NCBI GenBank assembly: GCA_947494545.1 | Contig: CANLVH010000001.1 | Span: 62,001-126,000, forward strand | Length of the DNA stretch: 64,000 nucleotides | Reading direction: 5' to 3' | From: an uncultured Mesonia sp. | GTDB lineage: Bacteria > Bacteroidota > Bacteroidia > Flavobacteriales > Flavobacteriaceae | Shown here: positions 56,139-64,000 of the stretch, in pieces | Numbering within the stretch: the stretch's first letter is position 1 | Layout: the number at the start of each line of letters is the position of its first letter | The notes under the pieces: model-generated | Database searches by the model: none | What the model was told of the DNA's origin: nothing | What the model saw: the letters and a program-made list of their open reading frames with translations, nothing else | Translations under genes and position numbers: made by a program

Positions 56139-58241
56139 TTATTTTAAAAGTTGAAAGGCCAGTAATGCAGCAACATAGGCAATAATCGTCATACCGATAA
56201 ATTGCAAGGTTGGCCATTTCCAAGAATTGGTTTCTTGTTTTACAATTGCCAAAGTACTCATACATTGCATTGCTAAGGCGTAAAACAACAGCAAACTAAT
56301 ACCGCTGGCAAAGGTAAATAGCGGTCCGCCCAAAATTGGATTTTTCTCTGCAGCCATCCTGTCTTTTATGGTTTGCTCATTCTCGCTGCCAACGCTGTAA
56401 ATGGTGGCTAACGTTCCCACAAAAACTTCTCTGGCTGCAAAAGAACTAATAATTGCAATGCCTATTTTCCAATCATAGCCTAACGGAGCTACCGCCGGCT
56501 CTATGGCGTGCCCCATATACCCAATATACGAATTTTCTAACTTTAGCGAAGCTACTTTGGTGTTAAACTCTTCTTTAGAAAGGTTTTGCCCTTCGTATTG
56601 CTCGCTAACAATTTCTTCTGCATTGGTAAATTTTTCTGTGGGTCCGTAACTGGCCAATACCCAAAGAATGATAGATATTGCTAAGATTATTTTACCGGCT
56701 CCCACCACAAAAGATTTTGTTTTTTCTACAACATTTAAAGCTATGTTTTTAAATAACGGCAGCTTATAATCTGGCATTTCTATTACAAAGTAACTTTTGC
56801 TTTTAATTTTTAAAATTTTATTAAGCACCCAAGCAGAAAATACAGACATACCAAACCCAAAAAGATATAAAAGCATAAGCGTTATACCTTGCAGGTTAAA
56901 AATGCCCAAAACGTGCTCATCCGGAATTACCAAAGCAATAATAATAAGATAGACCGGTAAACGAGCAGAGCAAGTGGTAAATGGTACAACCAAAATGGTG
57001 ATAAGCCGTTCTTTCCAATCTTCTATATTTCTAGTAGCCATTACGGCAGGAATGGCGCAAGCAGTACCCGACACTAGTGGCACAACACTTTTTCCGCTTA
57101 AGCCAAAGCGTTTCATTACTTTATCCATCAAAAATACTACGCGACTCATATAACCGCTTTCTTCTAACAGAGAAATAAACAGAAACAGGAAGGCAATTTG
57201 TGGTATAAATATTACCACACCGCCAATACCGGGAACAATACCTTCGGAAACCAAATTGGTAAACATACCGGCGGGAAAAGAATTTTTAACCCATTCGCTT
57301 AAAGAAGCAAAGCTTGCGTCTATAAAATCCATAGGGTAGCTCGACCAATCGTAAATTGCTTGAAAAATTAAGAGCATTATTCCAAAAAATATTACATAAC
57401 CCCAAACTTTATGGGTTAGCACGCGGTCTAATCGCGAGCGTAAATCTTTTGCTGCGTTAATGTCTTTGGTAAAAGTTTCTTTTAAAATCTTATTAATAAA
57501 CTGGTACCTAACAATGGTTTCTTTTTGCTGAAGCTTTTTTAATTCGCTTTTTGGTTTCGGATTAAAATCTTCTTTTTGCCTAATTGTTTGTCGGTCTAAA
57601 TTCCCAAAATTCACATCTTGTGTAATTACCAACCACAACTTATAAAGAGATTGGTTGGGATAAGCATTGCGAAGTCGGTCAAAATATTCAGGATCTATAG
57701 AAGAAGCATTTAGGCAAGGCTCTGTAGAAATACTTCCGTATTGGGTTATAAGTTCTTTAAGGTTTTCTATTCCGGTTTTTTTACGCGCGCTTACCAAGAC
57801 AATTTTGGTATTAAGCATTTGCTCCATACGCTCTACATCTAAGCTAATGCCCTTTCGTTTCATACGATCTGCCATATTTATGCATAGAATAGTTGGTATG
57901 CCCAAATCTTTAATTTGGGTAAACAATAACAAGTTACGTTTAAGGTTTTCTACATCGCTAACCACTATAGCAACATCCGGATAGTCTTTATCGTTTTTGT
58001 TAAGCAATAATTCTACTACCAAATTCTCATCTAAAGAAGAGACATTAAGGCTGTAAGTGCCGGGTAAATCTATAATATGCGCCTTTAACCCGCGAGGTAA
58101 TTTGCAAATACCTTCCTTTTTTTCTACGGTAATACCGGGATAATTGCCCACTTGTTGGTTTAAGCCGGTAAGTTGATTAAAAACAGATGTTTTTCCGGTA
58201 TTGGGATTTCCAATTAAGGCAACATTAATTTGTTTGGGCAT
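56139..58241 (-). CDS. feoB: Ferrous iron transporter FeoB
   Basis: The 700-residue inner-membrane Fe2+ permease has an N-terminal GTPase (G1 GNPNTGKTS at 11-19, G3 DLPG, G4 seen as NMAD) and a polytopic membrane domain with the GATE motifs (FIPQIAFLF, FTTCSARLPVY). It starts two bases after feoA. The length is slightly short of E. coli FeoB but usual for Bacteroidetes. Confidence 0.97.
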   Translation of the reverse strand: MPKQINVALIGNPNTGKTSVFNQLTGLNQQVGNYPGITVEKKEGICKLPRGLKAHIIDLPGTYSLNVSSLDENLVVELLLNKNDKDYPDVAIVVSDVENLKRNLLLFTQIKDLGIPTILCINMADRMKRKGISLDVERMEQMLNTKIVLVSARKKTGIENLKELITQYGSISTEPCLNASSIDPEYFDRLRNAYPNQSLYKLWLVITQDVNFGNLDRQTIRQKEDFNPKPKSELKKLQQKETIVRYQFINKILKETFTKDINAAKDLRSRLDRVLTHKVWGYVIFFGIMLLIFQAIYDWSSYPMDFIDASFASLSEWVKNSFPAGMFTNLVSEGIVPGIGGVVIFIPQIAFLFLFISLLEESGYMSRVVFLMDKVMKRFGLSGKSVVPLVSGTACAIPAVMATRNIEDWKERLITILVVPFTTCSARLPVYLIIIALVIPDEHVLGIFNLQGITLMLLYLFGFGMSVFSAWVLNKILKIKSKSYFVIEMPDYKLPLFKNIALNVVEKTKSFVVGAGKIILAISIILWVLASYGPTEKFTNAEEIVSEQYEGQNLSKEEFNTKVASLKLENSYIGYMGHAIEPAVAPLGYDWKIGIAIISSFAAREVFVGTLATIYSVGSENEQTIKDRMAAEKNPILGGPLFTFASGISLLLFYALAMQCMSTLAIVKQETNSWKWPTLQFIGMTIIAYVAALLAFQLLK

Positions 58242-58243
58242 AA

Positions 58244-58474
58244 CTAATGAATATCTTCTATTTCAATTTGCAGAGCGGTTTCTTTTCGGATAGCTAAATG
58301 GCTGCCATTAATATTTAAATACAACGGGTCTCGAAACGGTGCTACCAAAACGAGTTCTACTTCATTGCCGGGCAAGCATCCCATCTCTAACAACTTTAAA
58401 GGAATTTCTTCTGTAGAGAATTTCTTGATAATTGCGTGCTCGCCATTTTTTAAATCTGCAATTGTTCGCTTCAA
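58244..58474 (-). CDS. feoA: FeoA
   Basis: A 76-residue SH3-like protein (HAIIKKFS..EIPLKLLEMGCLPGNEVELV) that helps FeoB. It heads the feoA-feoB-small-protein operon, with a TACTTTTG promoter box at 58503-58510 on its strand. Confidence 0.95.
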   Translation of the reverse strand: MKRTIADLKNGEHAIIKKFSTEEIPLKLLEMGCLPGNEVELVLVAPFRDPLYLNINGSHLAIRKETALQIEIEDIH

Positions 58475-58502
58475 AGCTTATTTAGATTAAGTTTAAACTA
58501 CG

Positions 58503-58510
58503 CAAAAGTA
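58503..58510 (-). promoter_or_regulatory. -7 box TACTTTTG of the feo operon
   Basis: Perfect TAnnTTTG followed by CG on the minus strand, 28 bases before feoA. I saw no TTAG-N6-CTAA operator here. Confidence 0.5.
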
Positions 58511-58552
58511 ACTGAAAAAAGTGGGATAGGAAAATCTTAGAAAGTAAAAAGC

Positions 58553-59230
58553 CTATTGTCTAGCTTCTATTTTTTTTAATTTTTGAATATCGGTCAATAA
58601 ATCTTCAATAGCCTCCGGATCTGTGCCATCATAAAAACCACGTATTTGTTTGTCTTTGTCTACCAAAACAAAATTTTCTGTATGAATCATGTCATACTTA
58701 CCGCCGTCACCTTGCGTTTTACTTACCAAATAAGATTTTCTGGCCAGGTCGTAAATTTGTTTTTTATTGCCGGTAACCAAATTCCATTTGCTGTCTATTA
58801 CACCTTTTTTCTCGGCATAGCGTTTAAGTTGCGCTACCGTATCTATTTCCGGGGTAACCGTATGCGAAAGCAATAAAATCTCGTTGTCATTTTTTAATTC
58901 TTGCTGAATTTTTGCCATATGATCTGTCATAATAGGGCAAATAGTTTGGCAGGTAGTAAAGAAGAAATCGGCTACATAAATTTTATCGTCATAATCTTTT
59001 TGCGTAATTGTGTCGCCATTTTGATTTACGAGTTTAAAATCTGCAATTTTATGGTATTTGCGCACATATTGCACGGTAGAGTCTACCAACTCTGCATTTA
59101 CCATATCTGGCTGGTAAATTGGCAAAGAAGCGGCAGGTTTTAACAACGAGTAAATAGCGGTAACAATAATTATAGATAGAACCAATAAAACTATTGCAGT
59201 GTACTTGAATTTAGCAAAAAAGCTTAGCAT
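58553..59230 (-). CDS. SCO1/SenC-family copper protein
   Basis: The 225-residue protein has an N-terminal membrane anchor (about 13-30) and a thioredoxin-like domain with the copper-binding TTCQTICPIM (CxxxC) and a later His in MIHTENFVLVD. It usually delivers copper to cytochrome oxidase. A full promoter (TTG-N22-TAATTTTG) lies just upstream. Confidence 0.94.
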   Translation of the reverse strand: MLSFFAKFKYTAIVLLVLSIIIVTAIYSLLKPAASLPIYQPDMVNAELVDSTVQYVRKYHKIADFKLVNQNGDTITQKDYDDKIYVADFFFTTCQTICPIMTDHMAKIQQELKNDNEILLLSHTVTPEIDTVAQLKRYAEKKGVIDSKWNLVTGNKKQIYDLARKSYLVSKTQGDGGKYDMIHTENFVLVDKDKQIRGFYDGTDPEAIEDLLTDIQKLKKIEARQ

Positions 59231-59249
59231 TTTAGACCAAAATTTGATG

Positions 59250-59282
59250 CAAAATTACGACCTTTAATTTAAAATCAGTCAA
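59250..59282 (-). promoter_or_regulatory. Promoter of the SCO gene
   Basis: TTG (59280-59282, minus), 22 bases, TAATTTTG (59250-59257) followed by C: full match with correct spacing, ending 20 bases before the start. Confidence 0.7.
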
Positions 59283-59459
59283 AATAAAGATGCTTTAACG
59301 TTTGTGTTTCGGTAAGATTTATAGTGCAAAATATTTGTTAAGTAAAAGCAGTAGAAAACTTCTTTATTACATAAGAAATTGTATAAAAACTTTACGGAAA
59401 ATACTGTGGCAATACAAAGAGAAAATCCCGCTAAAAGCGAGATTTTGTAGAGAATAGCG

Positions 59460-59479
59460 GTCCCGATAGTTATCGGGAC
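59460..59479. repeat. Palindromic REP-like element
   Basis: GTCCCGATAGTTATCGGGAC has perfect 9-base arms. From memory, very similar palindromes recur in flavobacterial intergenic DNA. Here it sits 18 bases downstream of tRNA-Ala and could help processing or termination. Confidence 0.6.
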
Positions 59480-59497
59480 GAACCAATGAACTTTTAG

Positions 59498-59571
59498 TGG
59501 AGAATATCGGATTCGAACCGATGACCTTTTGGCTGCCAGCCAAACGCTCTAGCCAACTGAGCTAATCCCCC
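59498..59571 (-). tRNA. tRNA-Ala (anticodon GGC)
   Basis: The 74-base minus-strand sequence folds as a standard cloverleaf: acceptor GGGGGAT/ATTCTCC with the G3-U70 alanine identity pair, D stem GCTC/GAGC, anticodon stem TTTGG/CCAAA with loop CTGGCAG (anticodon GGC), T arm ATCGG-TTCGAAT-CCGAT and discriminator A. CCA is not encoded. Confidence 0.96.
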
Positions 59572-59694
59572 CTGAAATTTGAGAATGCTAAAATACATAT
59601 ATTTTCTAATCTGCGAAATTTATCGGTAATTTTTAACGCGTGAATCGAAAGGCCTTAAACCGTTATTTGTTTTTAAGGCTGTAGCCGAAAAGAG

Positions 59695-59768
59695 AAAAGC
59701 TGTTTCAAATCCGGCTTTCAGTAAATTGAAATTTAAATACATTTTCACCGATTTTTGAAACAGCTTTT
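59695..59768. terminator. Long-loop inverted repeat, probable terminator
   Basis: AAAAGCTGTTTCAAA (59695-59709) pairs perfectly with TTTGAAACAGCTTTT (59754-59768) over a 44-base loop. It lies just past the oxidoreductase stop on the minus strand and shares CTGTTTCAAA/TTTGAAACAG with the structure at 47449. Confidence 0.55.
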
Positions 59769-59779
59769 TTAAAAAAGTT

Positions 59780-60724
59780 TTACTCTACTTTTACAACAAT
59801 CTTACCTTTTGTGCCACCTTTTTCTAAACTATCGTGCGCTTGGCTAATTTCTTCTAATTTAAAAGTTTTAGAAATTTCTATCTGCAAGTTTTTGCTGTCT
59901 AACATACCTACAATATCTCTAAGGTCTAACTGGGTTGGTTTCACCACAAACCGAATACCTATACAACCGGCTTGGCTTGCTTTTTCTACTACTTCTTGAT
60001 TGGCAGAAGAAGGTATAGAAATTATAGTGCCGCCCTTTTTTAACGTTTTTATAGAGCGATCTATATAATTGTCGCCCACTAAATCAAAAACTAAATCAAT
60101 ATCTTTTAGTTCTTCTTCAAACTTTTGGTCTTTGTAATTAATGTAGTTGTCTGCCCCCAAATTACGCACTAATTCTTCTTTTTCTTTGGAAGCAGTAACG
60201 CTAACGTGGGCACCAAGATTTTTGGCAAATTGAATACCTAAGTGGCCAACCCCGCCGCCGCCGGCATGTATTAAAACTTTTTGTCCCGGCTGTAAGTGCC
60301 CGGCGTGTTTTAAAGCTTGGTAAGCGGTAAGTCCCGCAAGCGGTAATGCCGCAGCTTCTTCAAAACTGGTATGTTCGGTAAATTTTGCTAAATCATGGGG
60401 GCTGGCAACGGTATATTGCGCGTAGGTTTTGCCAAAATCCGGAAAGTTTATCATTCCGCAAACGCGGTCTCCAATTTTAAAGTTTTTTACTTGGCTACCA
60501 ACTTCTTCTACAAAGCCGCTAACGTCCCAACCTAAAATGCTTGGTTTGTCTGCTAAAAGTTTATCGCTAAACTTATTGCCATTACGGGTTTTTACTTCTA
60601 TAGGGTTTATACCAAAAGCTTTTACTTTTATTAAAACTTGCTCGTTGTTTATTTCCGGCTTTTTTACTTCTTCTATACTAAGTTGATCCGAGCCGCCGGT
60701 ATTTTTTAAAATTACTGCTTTCAT
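59780..60724 (-). CDS. NADP-dependent zinc-less alcohol dehydrogenase / quinone oxidoreductase
   Basis: About 314 residues of the medium-chain reductase superfamily: GroES-like N-terminal domain and Rossmann domain with IHAGGGGVGHLGIQFAKNLGAHV. No structural zinc Cys cluster is seen, as in quinone oxidoreductases. The start is ATG 60724 (an adjacent ATG at 60727 is equally possible); the longer frame to 60799 overlaps the upstream gene. Substrate unknown. Confidence 0.88.
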   Translation of the reverse strand: MKAVILKNTGGSDQLSIEEVKKPEINNEQVLIKVKAFGINPIEVKTRNGNKFSDKLLADKPSILGWDVSGFVEEVGSQVKNFKIGDRVCGMINFPDFGKTYAQYTVASPHDLAKFTEHTSFEEAAALPLAGLTAYQALKHAGHLQPGQKVLIHAGGGGVGHLGIQFAKNLGAHVSVTASKEKEELVRNLGADNYINYKDQKFEEELKDIDLVFDLVGDNYIDRSIKTLKKGGTIISIPSSANQEVVEKASQAGCIGIRFVVKPTQLDLRDIVGMLDSKNLQIEISKTFKLEEISQAHDSLEKGGTKGKIVVKVE

Positions 60725-60729
60725 CATTT

Positions 60730-61569
60730 CTATTTTAAAAATTCGAGGGTTTTTTGTGTTACTTTTTTTAGATCTTGCGAGAGTACTTTTTCCGGCCACG
60801 GATGTTTGGTGTTAAAAACATGATCGCTGTTTTCTAATAAAAAAAGCTCACTGCGCGGATGCCATTCTTTTAATTGATGCGCTTCTTCTACCATTACAGA
60901 AAAATCATTTTTGGCGTGAATAATTAGTTGTGGTATGTTGAGTTTTTTTACTGCGCGTTTTATACTTAAAGTTTCTTTGTTTTTTTGAAAATCTTTGTAA
61001 AACTGATAGTAATGCGGCATTTTTTGTTTGGTTCTACCATTTTCTATGTAATAAACGCCTTCGTTTTTCCAAGCTTCTAATTTTTCCCCGGAAGGGAAAC
61101 GCGACGCAAAATCACTTACTCCTGCCCAGGTAACCACTTTTTTTACGAGCGAATTGTTGGCAGCTTTTAATAAAATAATACCGCCGCCGCGACTATGGCC
61201 AATAAGGTTTAATTTGGTAACATCTGCGTCTGAAGAAAATTCTTTTGTAGTGGTAATCCAATTTATAATCGTTTCTAAATCGTCTAATTGTTTGGTATAA
61301 TTATCGTTACCAAAAGCTTCGAGATCTGGAAAATCTATTGGGTTTTCTGCCGTGCCACCATTATGGGAAAAATTAAATTTTATAAAAAAGAAATTGTTGC
61401 GCGCAAACTCTTCGGCTACCAAATTCCACGCGCCCCAATCTTTAAAACCTTTATACCCGTGGCAAAAAATAGCAATAGGTTTTGGTTTTCTGTCGGGATT
61501 ATAAAAAACGTCTGTTATTATTGGACGTTGGTGTTTTCCTGGTATTTCAAAATTTTTTTCACGAAACAT
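60730..61569 (-). CDS. Alpha/beta hydrolase
   Basis: About 279 residues with the nucleophile elbow GHSRGG, an oxyanion segment CHGYKGFKDWG and a C-terminal His in ENSDHVFN; Asp in HAKNDFSV completes the triad. I start at ATG 61569; an upstream TTG at 61573-61575 overlaps the nuclease stop and is less likely. It is two bases after the nuclease gene. Substrate unknown. Confidence 0.85.
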   Translation of the reverse strand: MFREKNFEIPGKHQRPIITDVFYNPDRKPKPIAIFCHGYKGFKDWGAWNLVAEEFARNNFFFIKFNFSHNGGTAENPIDFPDLEAFGNDNYTKQLDDLETIINWITTTKEFSSDADVTKLNLIGHSRGGGIILLKAANNSLVKKVVTWAGVSDFASRFPSGEKLEAWKNEGVYYIENGRTKQKMPHYYQFYKDFQKNKETLSIKRAVKKLNIPQLIIHAKNDFSVMVEEAHQLKEWHPRSELFLLENSDHVFNTKHPWPEKVLSQDLKKVTQKTLEFLK

Positions 61570-61571
61570 AA

Positions 61572-64000
61572 TCAAACTTCTTTTTCTATAAACGGAATTT
61601 GCGGATTCGCAATTTCTGTTATTAATTCTTTTACTGCATTTTCATATAAAGTTAAGGTTTCTGCAGTAATTAAAGCAGTATTATTGTTCTTAAAATGGAA
61701 AAAGCCTTCTTTCATTTTCCGTAAAGAAATAATACCGGCCTCAAACTCCTTATCGGGTAGTTTTTCTTGTATTAAATAAGCGTAAGTTAATACCTGAAAA
61801 GCTTTACTGTTCTCGTAATCTGTAATTAAATTTTCCCAATTAGTAACTTTTAAGTTTTTTGCGGTTACCATTCCAGTCTTATAATCTACTACTCTAAGCA
61901 TGCCGTTTAAACGATCTACGCGATCTACTTTTCCTTTTAAATTTACCGGAAAATCTAGCTGGTCTATAGGAAGATTTTTTTTGTGCGTTTCTTCAATAAT
62001 TAAAATCTCTAAATCATTGTTGTTTTCTAAATCGTGCAGTTGATTGCTGAGGAAATTTTTAACGTACCGATTGGCAACTTCATAAATAAGCAGATTTTTC
62101 CCGGTGTCTACCGGAGCTTGTTTGTAGCTGTTAGCAAATTCTAATTGCACGCGCTCTTTATAGGTTTGAAGCATTTGCTTAACGTGGGCAATACTTAACT
62201 TTTGCTTTTCTAACGGTTTAAATAGTTTCTCTAAACTATCGTGAACAATGCTGCCCAAAGTATTATAGGCTACGGTTTCTTCTACTTCTGGACTGTCTTT
62301 TATGTTTAAAATATATTGCTTATAAAAATCTAAAGGATTGCGAATGTAAGCGGTCAAGGCCGAAGGAGAAAAACCGGATTTGGCAATAGATTTTATTTTC
62401 TGAATAACCTCGGGAGTTTTTTCAATTTCTTTTAAGGATTGTTTTATGGCCGGCACCTGCGGACTAACACTTATATTTTTTACTTCTCTTTCTATTTCTA
62501 ACTGGGTTATAAATCTACTTTTCTCACCACCGTTTGTACTATTGTGATCTGAATTATATAATAAAAACACATTTTTGGCTCGTTGCAACAAATGGTAAAA
62601 GTGATAGGTGTAAACCGCGTCTTTCTCCTTATAGGTAGGAAGTTTATAAGCTTTCTTTAAATCGTATGGTATAAAAGAATTGGTGCTTTTTCCGGCAGGT
62701 AAAATACCTTCGTTAACAGAACTGATTATGACATTTTCAAAATCTAAGACACGGCTTTCTAACATTCCCATAAGTTGTAAGCCACTAAAGGGAGAGCCGC
62801 TAAAGTCCAGATTTTCGGTAGTAAGTAAATCGTTATAAACGCGATGTAAAGCGTTAATGTTTGTTAGGCTATTTTTATCTTGAAGTAGATTAATTAATTT
62901 ACTGAATAATTTATGAAAGTGAAAAAGATATTCTGTCTCTAACCTAAAGTTTTCTACATCATCTACCCGAAGCGCGAGAGATATTTCTTTTAAAGCGTGT
63001 AGAAAATTAATAGGGTTTTTATCGTATTTTGAGAAACATAGTTTTAGTAAATGGGTGGTTTTGCCCTCGGTTAACTCTAGAAGCTCGTCTAAGCTAATAA
63101 ACACCAAATTTTCTTGCATTATACGCGCACGGGTCTGCCAACCTATGTCTCCAATTTTTTGCATAAAAAACGGATGGTTTATAACTTCTAAAACGTGCTT
63201 GTAATAAATTTTCTTTTGTTGTTCGCGTTGTATATTAAAAAGCACTTCAAAAAAAGAAGCTAAAGGTGTATCTTTTAAAGGCAAGCCCATTGTGATATTT
63301 ACCTTTTCTACATTTTTGGGTAACGAATTTAAGATGGGCAACAACAAAGTTTCATCATTTAAAACAACGGCTGTTTTTTTTAACTCTTCTATAGAAAGCT
63401 TAGAAAGGATATCGCCAATTTTTTTTGCTTGTCCTATATTTTGTGAAACGGCATACGTTTGTATGTTTTTGGGTTGCGAGTAGTTATTAGAGAGTTGTTT
63501 TATGCTTTGTTTGTTTTGTACGTAGTAAGGCCAATTCTTTTTATAGTCTCTCATAAAAAGACCGGCTTGATGGTTATGATTTTCAAAAAAACTTTTATCT
63601 ATATCCCAAAAAACATCACCTTTTTTAGCTGCTAAAACTTTTTGAATAATTTCTTGCTCAGCTTTATTTAAAGCATTAAAACCTAGAAATATATAGTTTT
63701 TATTTGTTGTGCTTAAAAATTTAGCAATTGTTTCTGCTGCTTTACGATATTGCAAACCTTGGTAAGCGGTGCCGGCATCGAGTATTTGTTGAGTAAAGTG
63801 TTTATAATAAACGGGTAGTTGATTCCAAAAGCGTAGATAGTTTTTTATTAAATCTGTTTGGTTACTTTGGGTAGACCAGTGGTTTATTTCCTGTATATCT
63901 GAGAGATAAGAAAAAAACTTTTCGACTTCTATAAGATGCCGGTCTATCTCATTAAAATCGTGTATTAAAGTTTGCGCCCAACCATAAAAAGTTTCAAAAT
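61572..64000 (-). CDS. AddB-like PD-(D/E)XK nuclease (5' end beyond window edge)
   Basis: The frame is open to base 64000 on the minus strand, so the N-terminus is missing; an internal ATG at 63755 is not the true start. The visible 800 or so residues show helicase-like segments (VIISSVNEGILPAGKSTNSFIPYDL) and a C-terminal nuclease domain with LGSIVHDSLEKLF and VDRVDRLNGMLRVVDYKTG (Asp and Lys of the PD-(D/E)XK site) and AFQVLTYAYL. It resembles the AddB subunit of AddAB, which repairs double-strand breaks and in other phyla is controlled by Chi words. It carries a TTTCCGTAAAG copy at 61726. Confidence 0.9.
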   Translation of the reverse strand, partial: FETFYGWAQTLIHDFNEIDRHLIEVEKFFSYLSDIQEINHWSTQSNQTDLIKNYLRFWNQLPVYYKHFTQQILDAGTAYQGLQYRKAAETIAKFLSTTNKNYIFLGFNALNKAEQEIIQKVLAAKKGDVFWDIDKSFFENHNHQAGLFMRDYKKNWPYYVQNKQSIKQLSNNYSQPKNIQTYAVSQNIGQAKKIGDILSKLSIEELKKTAVVLNDETLLLPILNSLPKNVEKVNITMGLPLKDTPLASFFEVLFNIQREQQKKIYYKHVLEVINHPFFMQKIGDIGWQTRARIMQENLVFISLDELLELTEGKTTHLLKLCFSKYDKNPINFLHALKEISLALRVDDVENFRLETEYLFHFHKLFSKLINLLQDKNSLTNINALHRVYNDLLTTENLDFSGSPFSGLQLMGMLESRVLDFENVIISSVNEGILPAGKSTNSFIPYDLKKAYKLPTYKEKDAVYTYHFYHLLQRAKNVFLLYNSDHNSTNGGEKSRFITQLEIEREVKNISVSPQVPAIKQSLKEIEKTPEVIQKIKSIAKSGFSPSALTAYIRNPLDFYKQYILNIKDSPEVEETVAYNTLGSIVHDSLEKLFKPLEKQKLSIAHVKQMLQTYKERVQLEFANSYKQAPVDTGKNLLIYEVANRYVKNFLSNQLHDLENNNDLEILIIEETHKKNLPIDQLDFPVNLKGKVDRVDRLNGMLRVVDYKTGMVTAKNLKVTNWENLITDYENSKAFQVLTYAYLIQEKLPDKEFEAGIISLRKMKEGFFHFKNNNTALITAETLTLYENAVKELITEIANPQIPFIEKEV

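Larger units (their letters stand above)
59231..59779. other. Intergenic region holding tRNA-Ala and inverted repeats
   Basis: 549 bases without a protein gene. From left: the SCO promoter, a TTTCCGTAAAG copy (59390-59400, minus), a hairpin at 59422-59445 (terminator-like for the tRNA), a 20-base palindrome at 59460-59479, tRNA-Ala, a GCCTTAAA/TTTAAGGC repeat (59652-59679) and a long-loop inverted repeat at 59695-59768. Confidence 0.75.
313..61736. repeat. Dispersed 10-bp word TTCCGTAAAG (at least 25 exact copies)
   Basis: Exact copies on the plus strand begin at 7899, 10025, 15876, 16980, 17889, 18376, 22994, 25241, 27182, 30442, 33837, 34673, 41172, 46810, 53088, 55881 and 61727. Reverse complements begin at 313, 4236, 10173, 37670, 40385, 53896, 55819 and 59390. 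The preceding base is T in 17 of 25, A in five, C in three, never G. Next-base preference is absent. One-mismatch forms are fewer (for example 1779, 16363, 35884, 37305, 40226, 46376). Eleven copies are intergenic. I counted by eye, so a few may be missed. Confidence 0.85.

Noticed and set aside
61573..61575. TTG start for the alpha/beta hydrolase
   Set aside because: It overlaps the nuclease stop codon, and an ATG two codons later fits better.
313..61736. Repeat word as a promoter or terminator element
   Set aside because: It has no fixed distance to starts or stops, lies on both strands and often in mid-gene.
1..64000. CRISPR array, prophage, integrase, transposase or antiphage island
   Set aside because: No spaced direct repeats, no phage or mobile-element proteins and no defence genes were found.

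Overview
The window reads as a chromosomal segment from a low-GC member of the Flavobacteriaceae (Bacteroidetes). I infer this from the A+T-rich composition, promoters of the TAnnTTTG type, the near absence of Shine-Dalgarno sequences, the gliding lipoprotein GldH, the ECF sigma / beta-barrel pair, SusC-style TonB receptor architecture and the general gene mix. It is mostly housekeeping DNA. I see no prophage, integrase, transposase, CRISPR array or rRNA.

Layout. 1-3 kb: an HU-CCDC81/SPOR envelope protein (cut by the left edge), dprA, and a patch of decayed genes. 3-8.5 kb: trpS, an acyltransferase, a lipoprotein / ECF sigma / trans-envelope beta-barrel operon, and recA. 8.5-14.2 kb: a possible small leader peptide with hairpins ahead of trhO, then a ricT-gldH-PBP1A run. 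14.3-20.1 kb: the two subunits of a 3-oxoacid CoA-transferase, a REP-like repeat, a GNAT enzyme, a double-ATPase ABC protein and a secreted M4 metalloprotease. 20.2-33.6 kb: an exonuclease, a CorC-type membrane protein, and a heme block (hemA-C-D, hemE-DUF6973-hemF-hemB, a divergent AraC regulator and hemH), then a MATE pump. 33.8-37.1 kb: a two-component system followed by two PepSY-like secreted proteins. 38-45.8 kb: a metal-acquisition island (TroABCD-like ABC transporter with a DtxR-family repressor, divergent from a TonB receptor and a thioredoxin). 46-52.8 kb: a J-domain protein, a bacilliredoxin, a lipid operon (plsC, acyl-ACP desaturase, HD hydrolase) and a radical SAM protein. 52.9-64 kb: enoyl-CoA hydratase, NtrY-like kinase, HemJ, the feoAB system with its small Cys-rich partner, a SCO protein, tRNA-Ala, an oxidoreductase, a hydrolase and an AddB-like nuclease running off the right edge.

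Functional links. The window encodes eight heme-pathway enzymes (hemA, C, D, E, F, B, H and the HemJ-type oxidase) plus two iron/metal import systems. DprA, RecA and an AddB-like nuclease are all here, which matters for the main finding.

Main finding. A 10-bp word, TTCCGTAAAG (usually TTTCCGTAAAG), occurs at least 25 times on the two strands, where base composition predicts about 0.1-0.2. Copies lie in intergenic DNA (11 of 25, though intergenic DNA is only about 9% of the window) and inside genes in at least five different reading-frame contexts, so selection must act on the DNA. It behaves like a DNA uptake sequence or a Chi-like recombination signal. I know of no described equivalent in this phylum. 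Other notable items are a repressor operator lying over a TonB-receptor promoter, three broken genes, and metal permeases fused to winged-helix domains.
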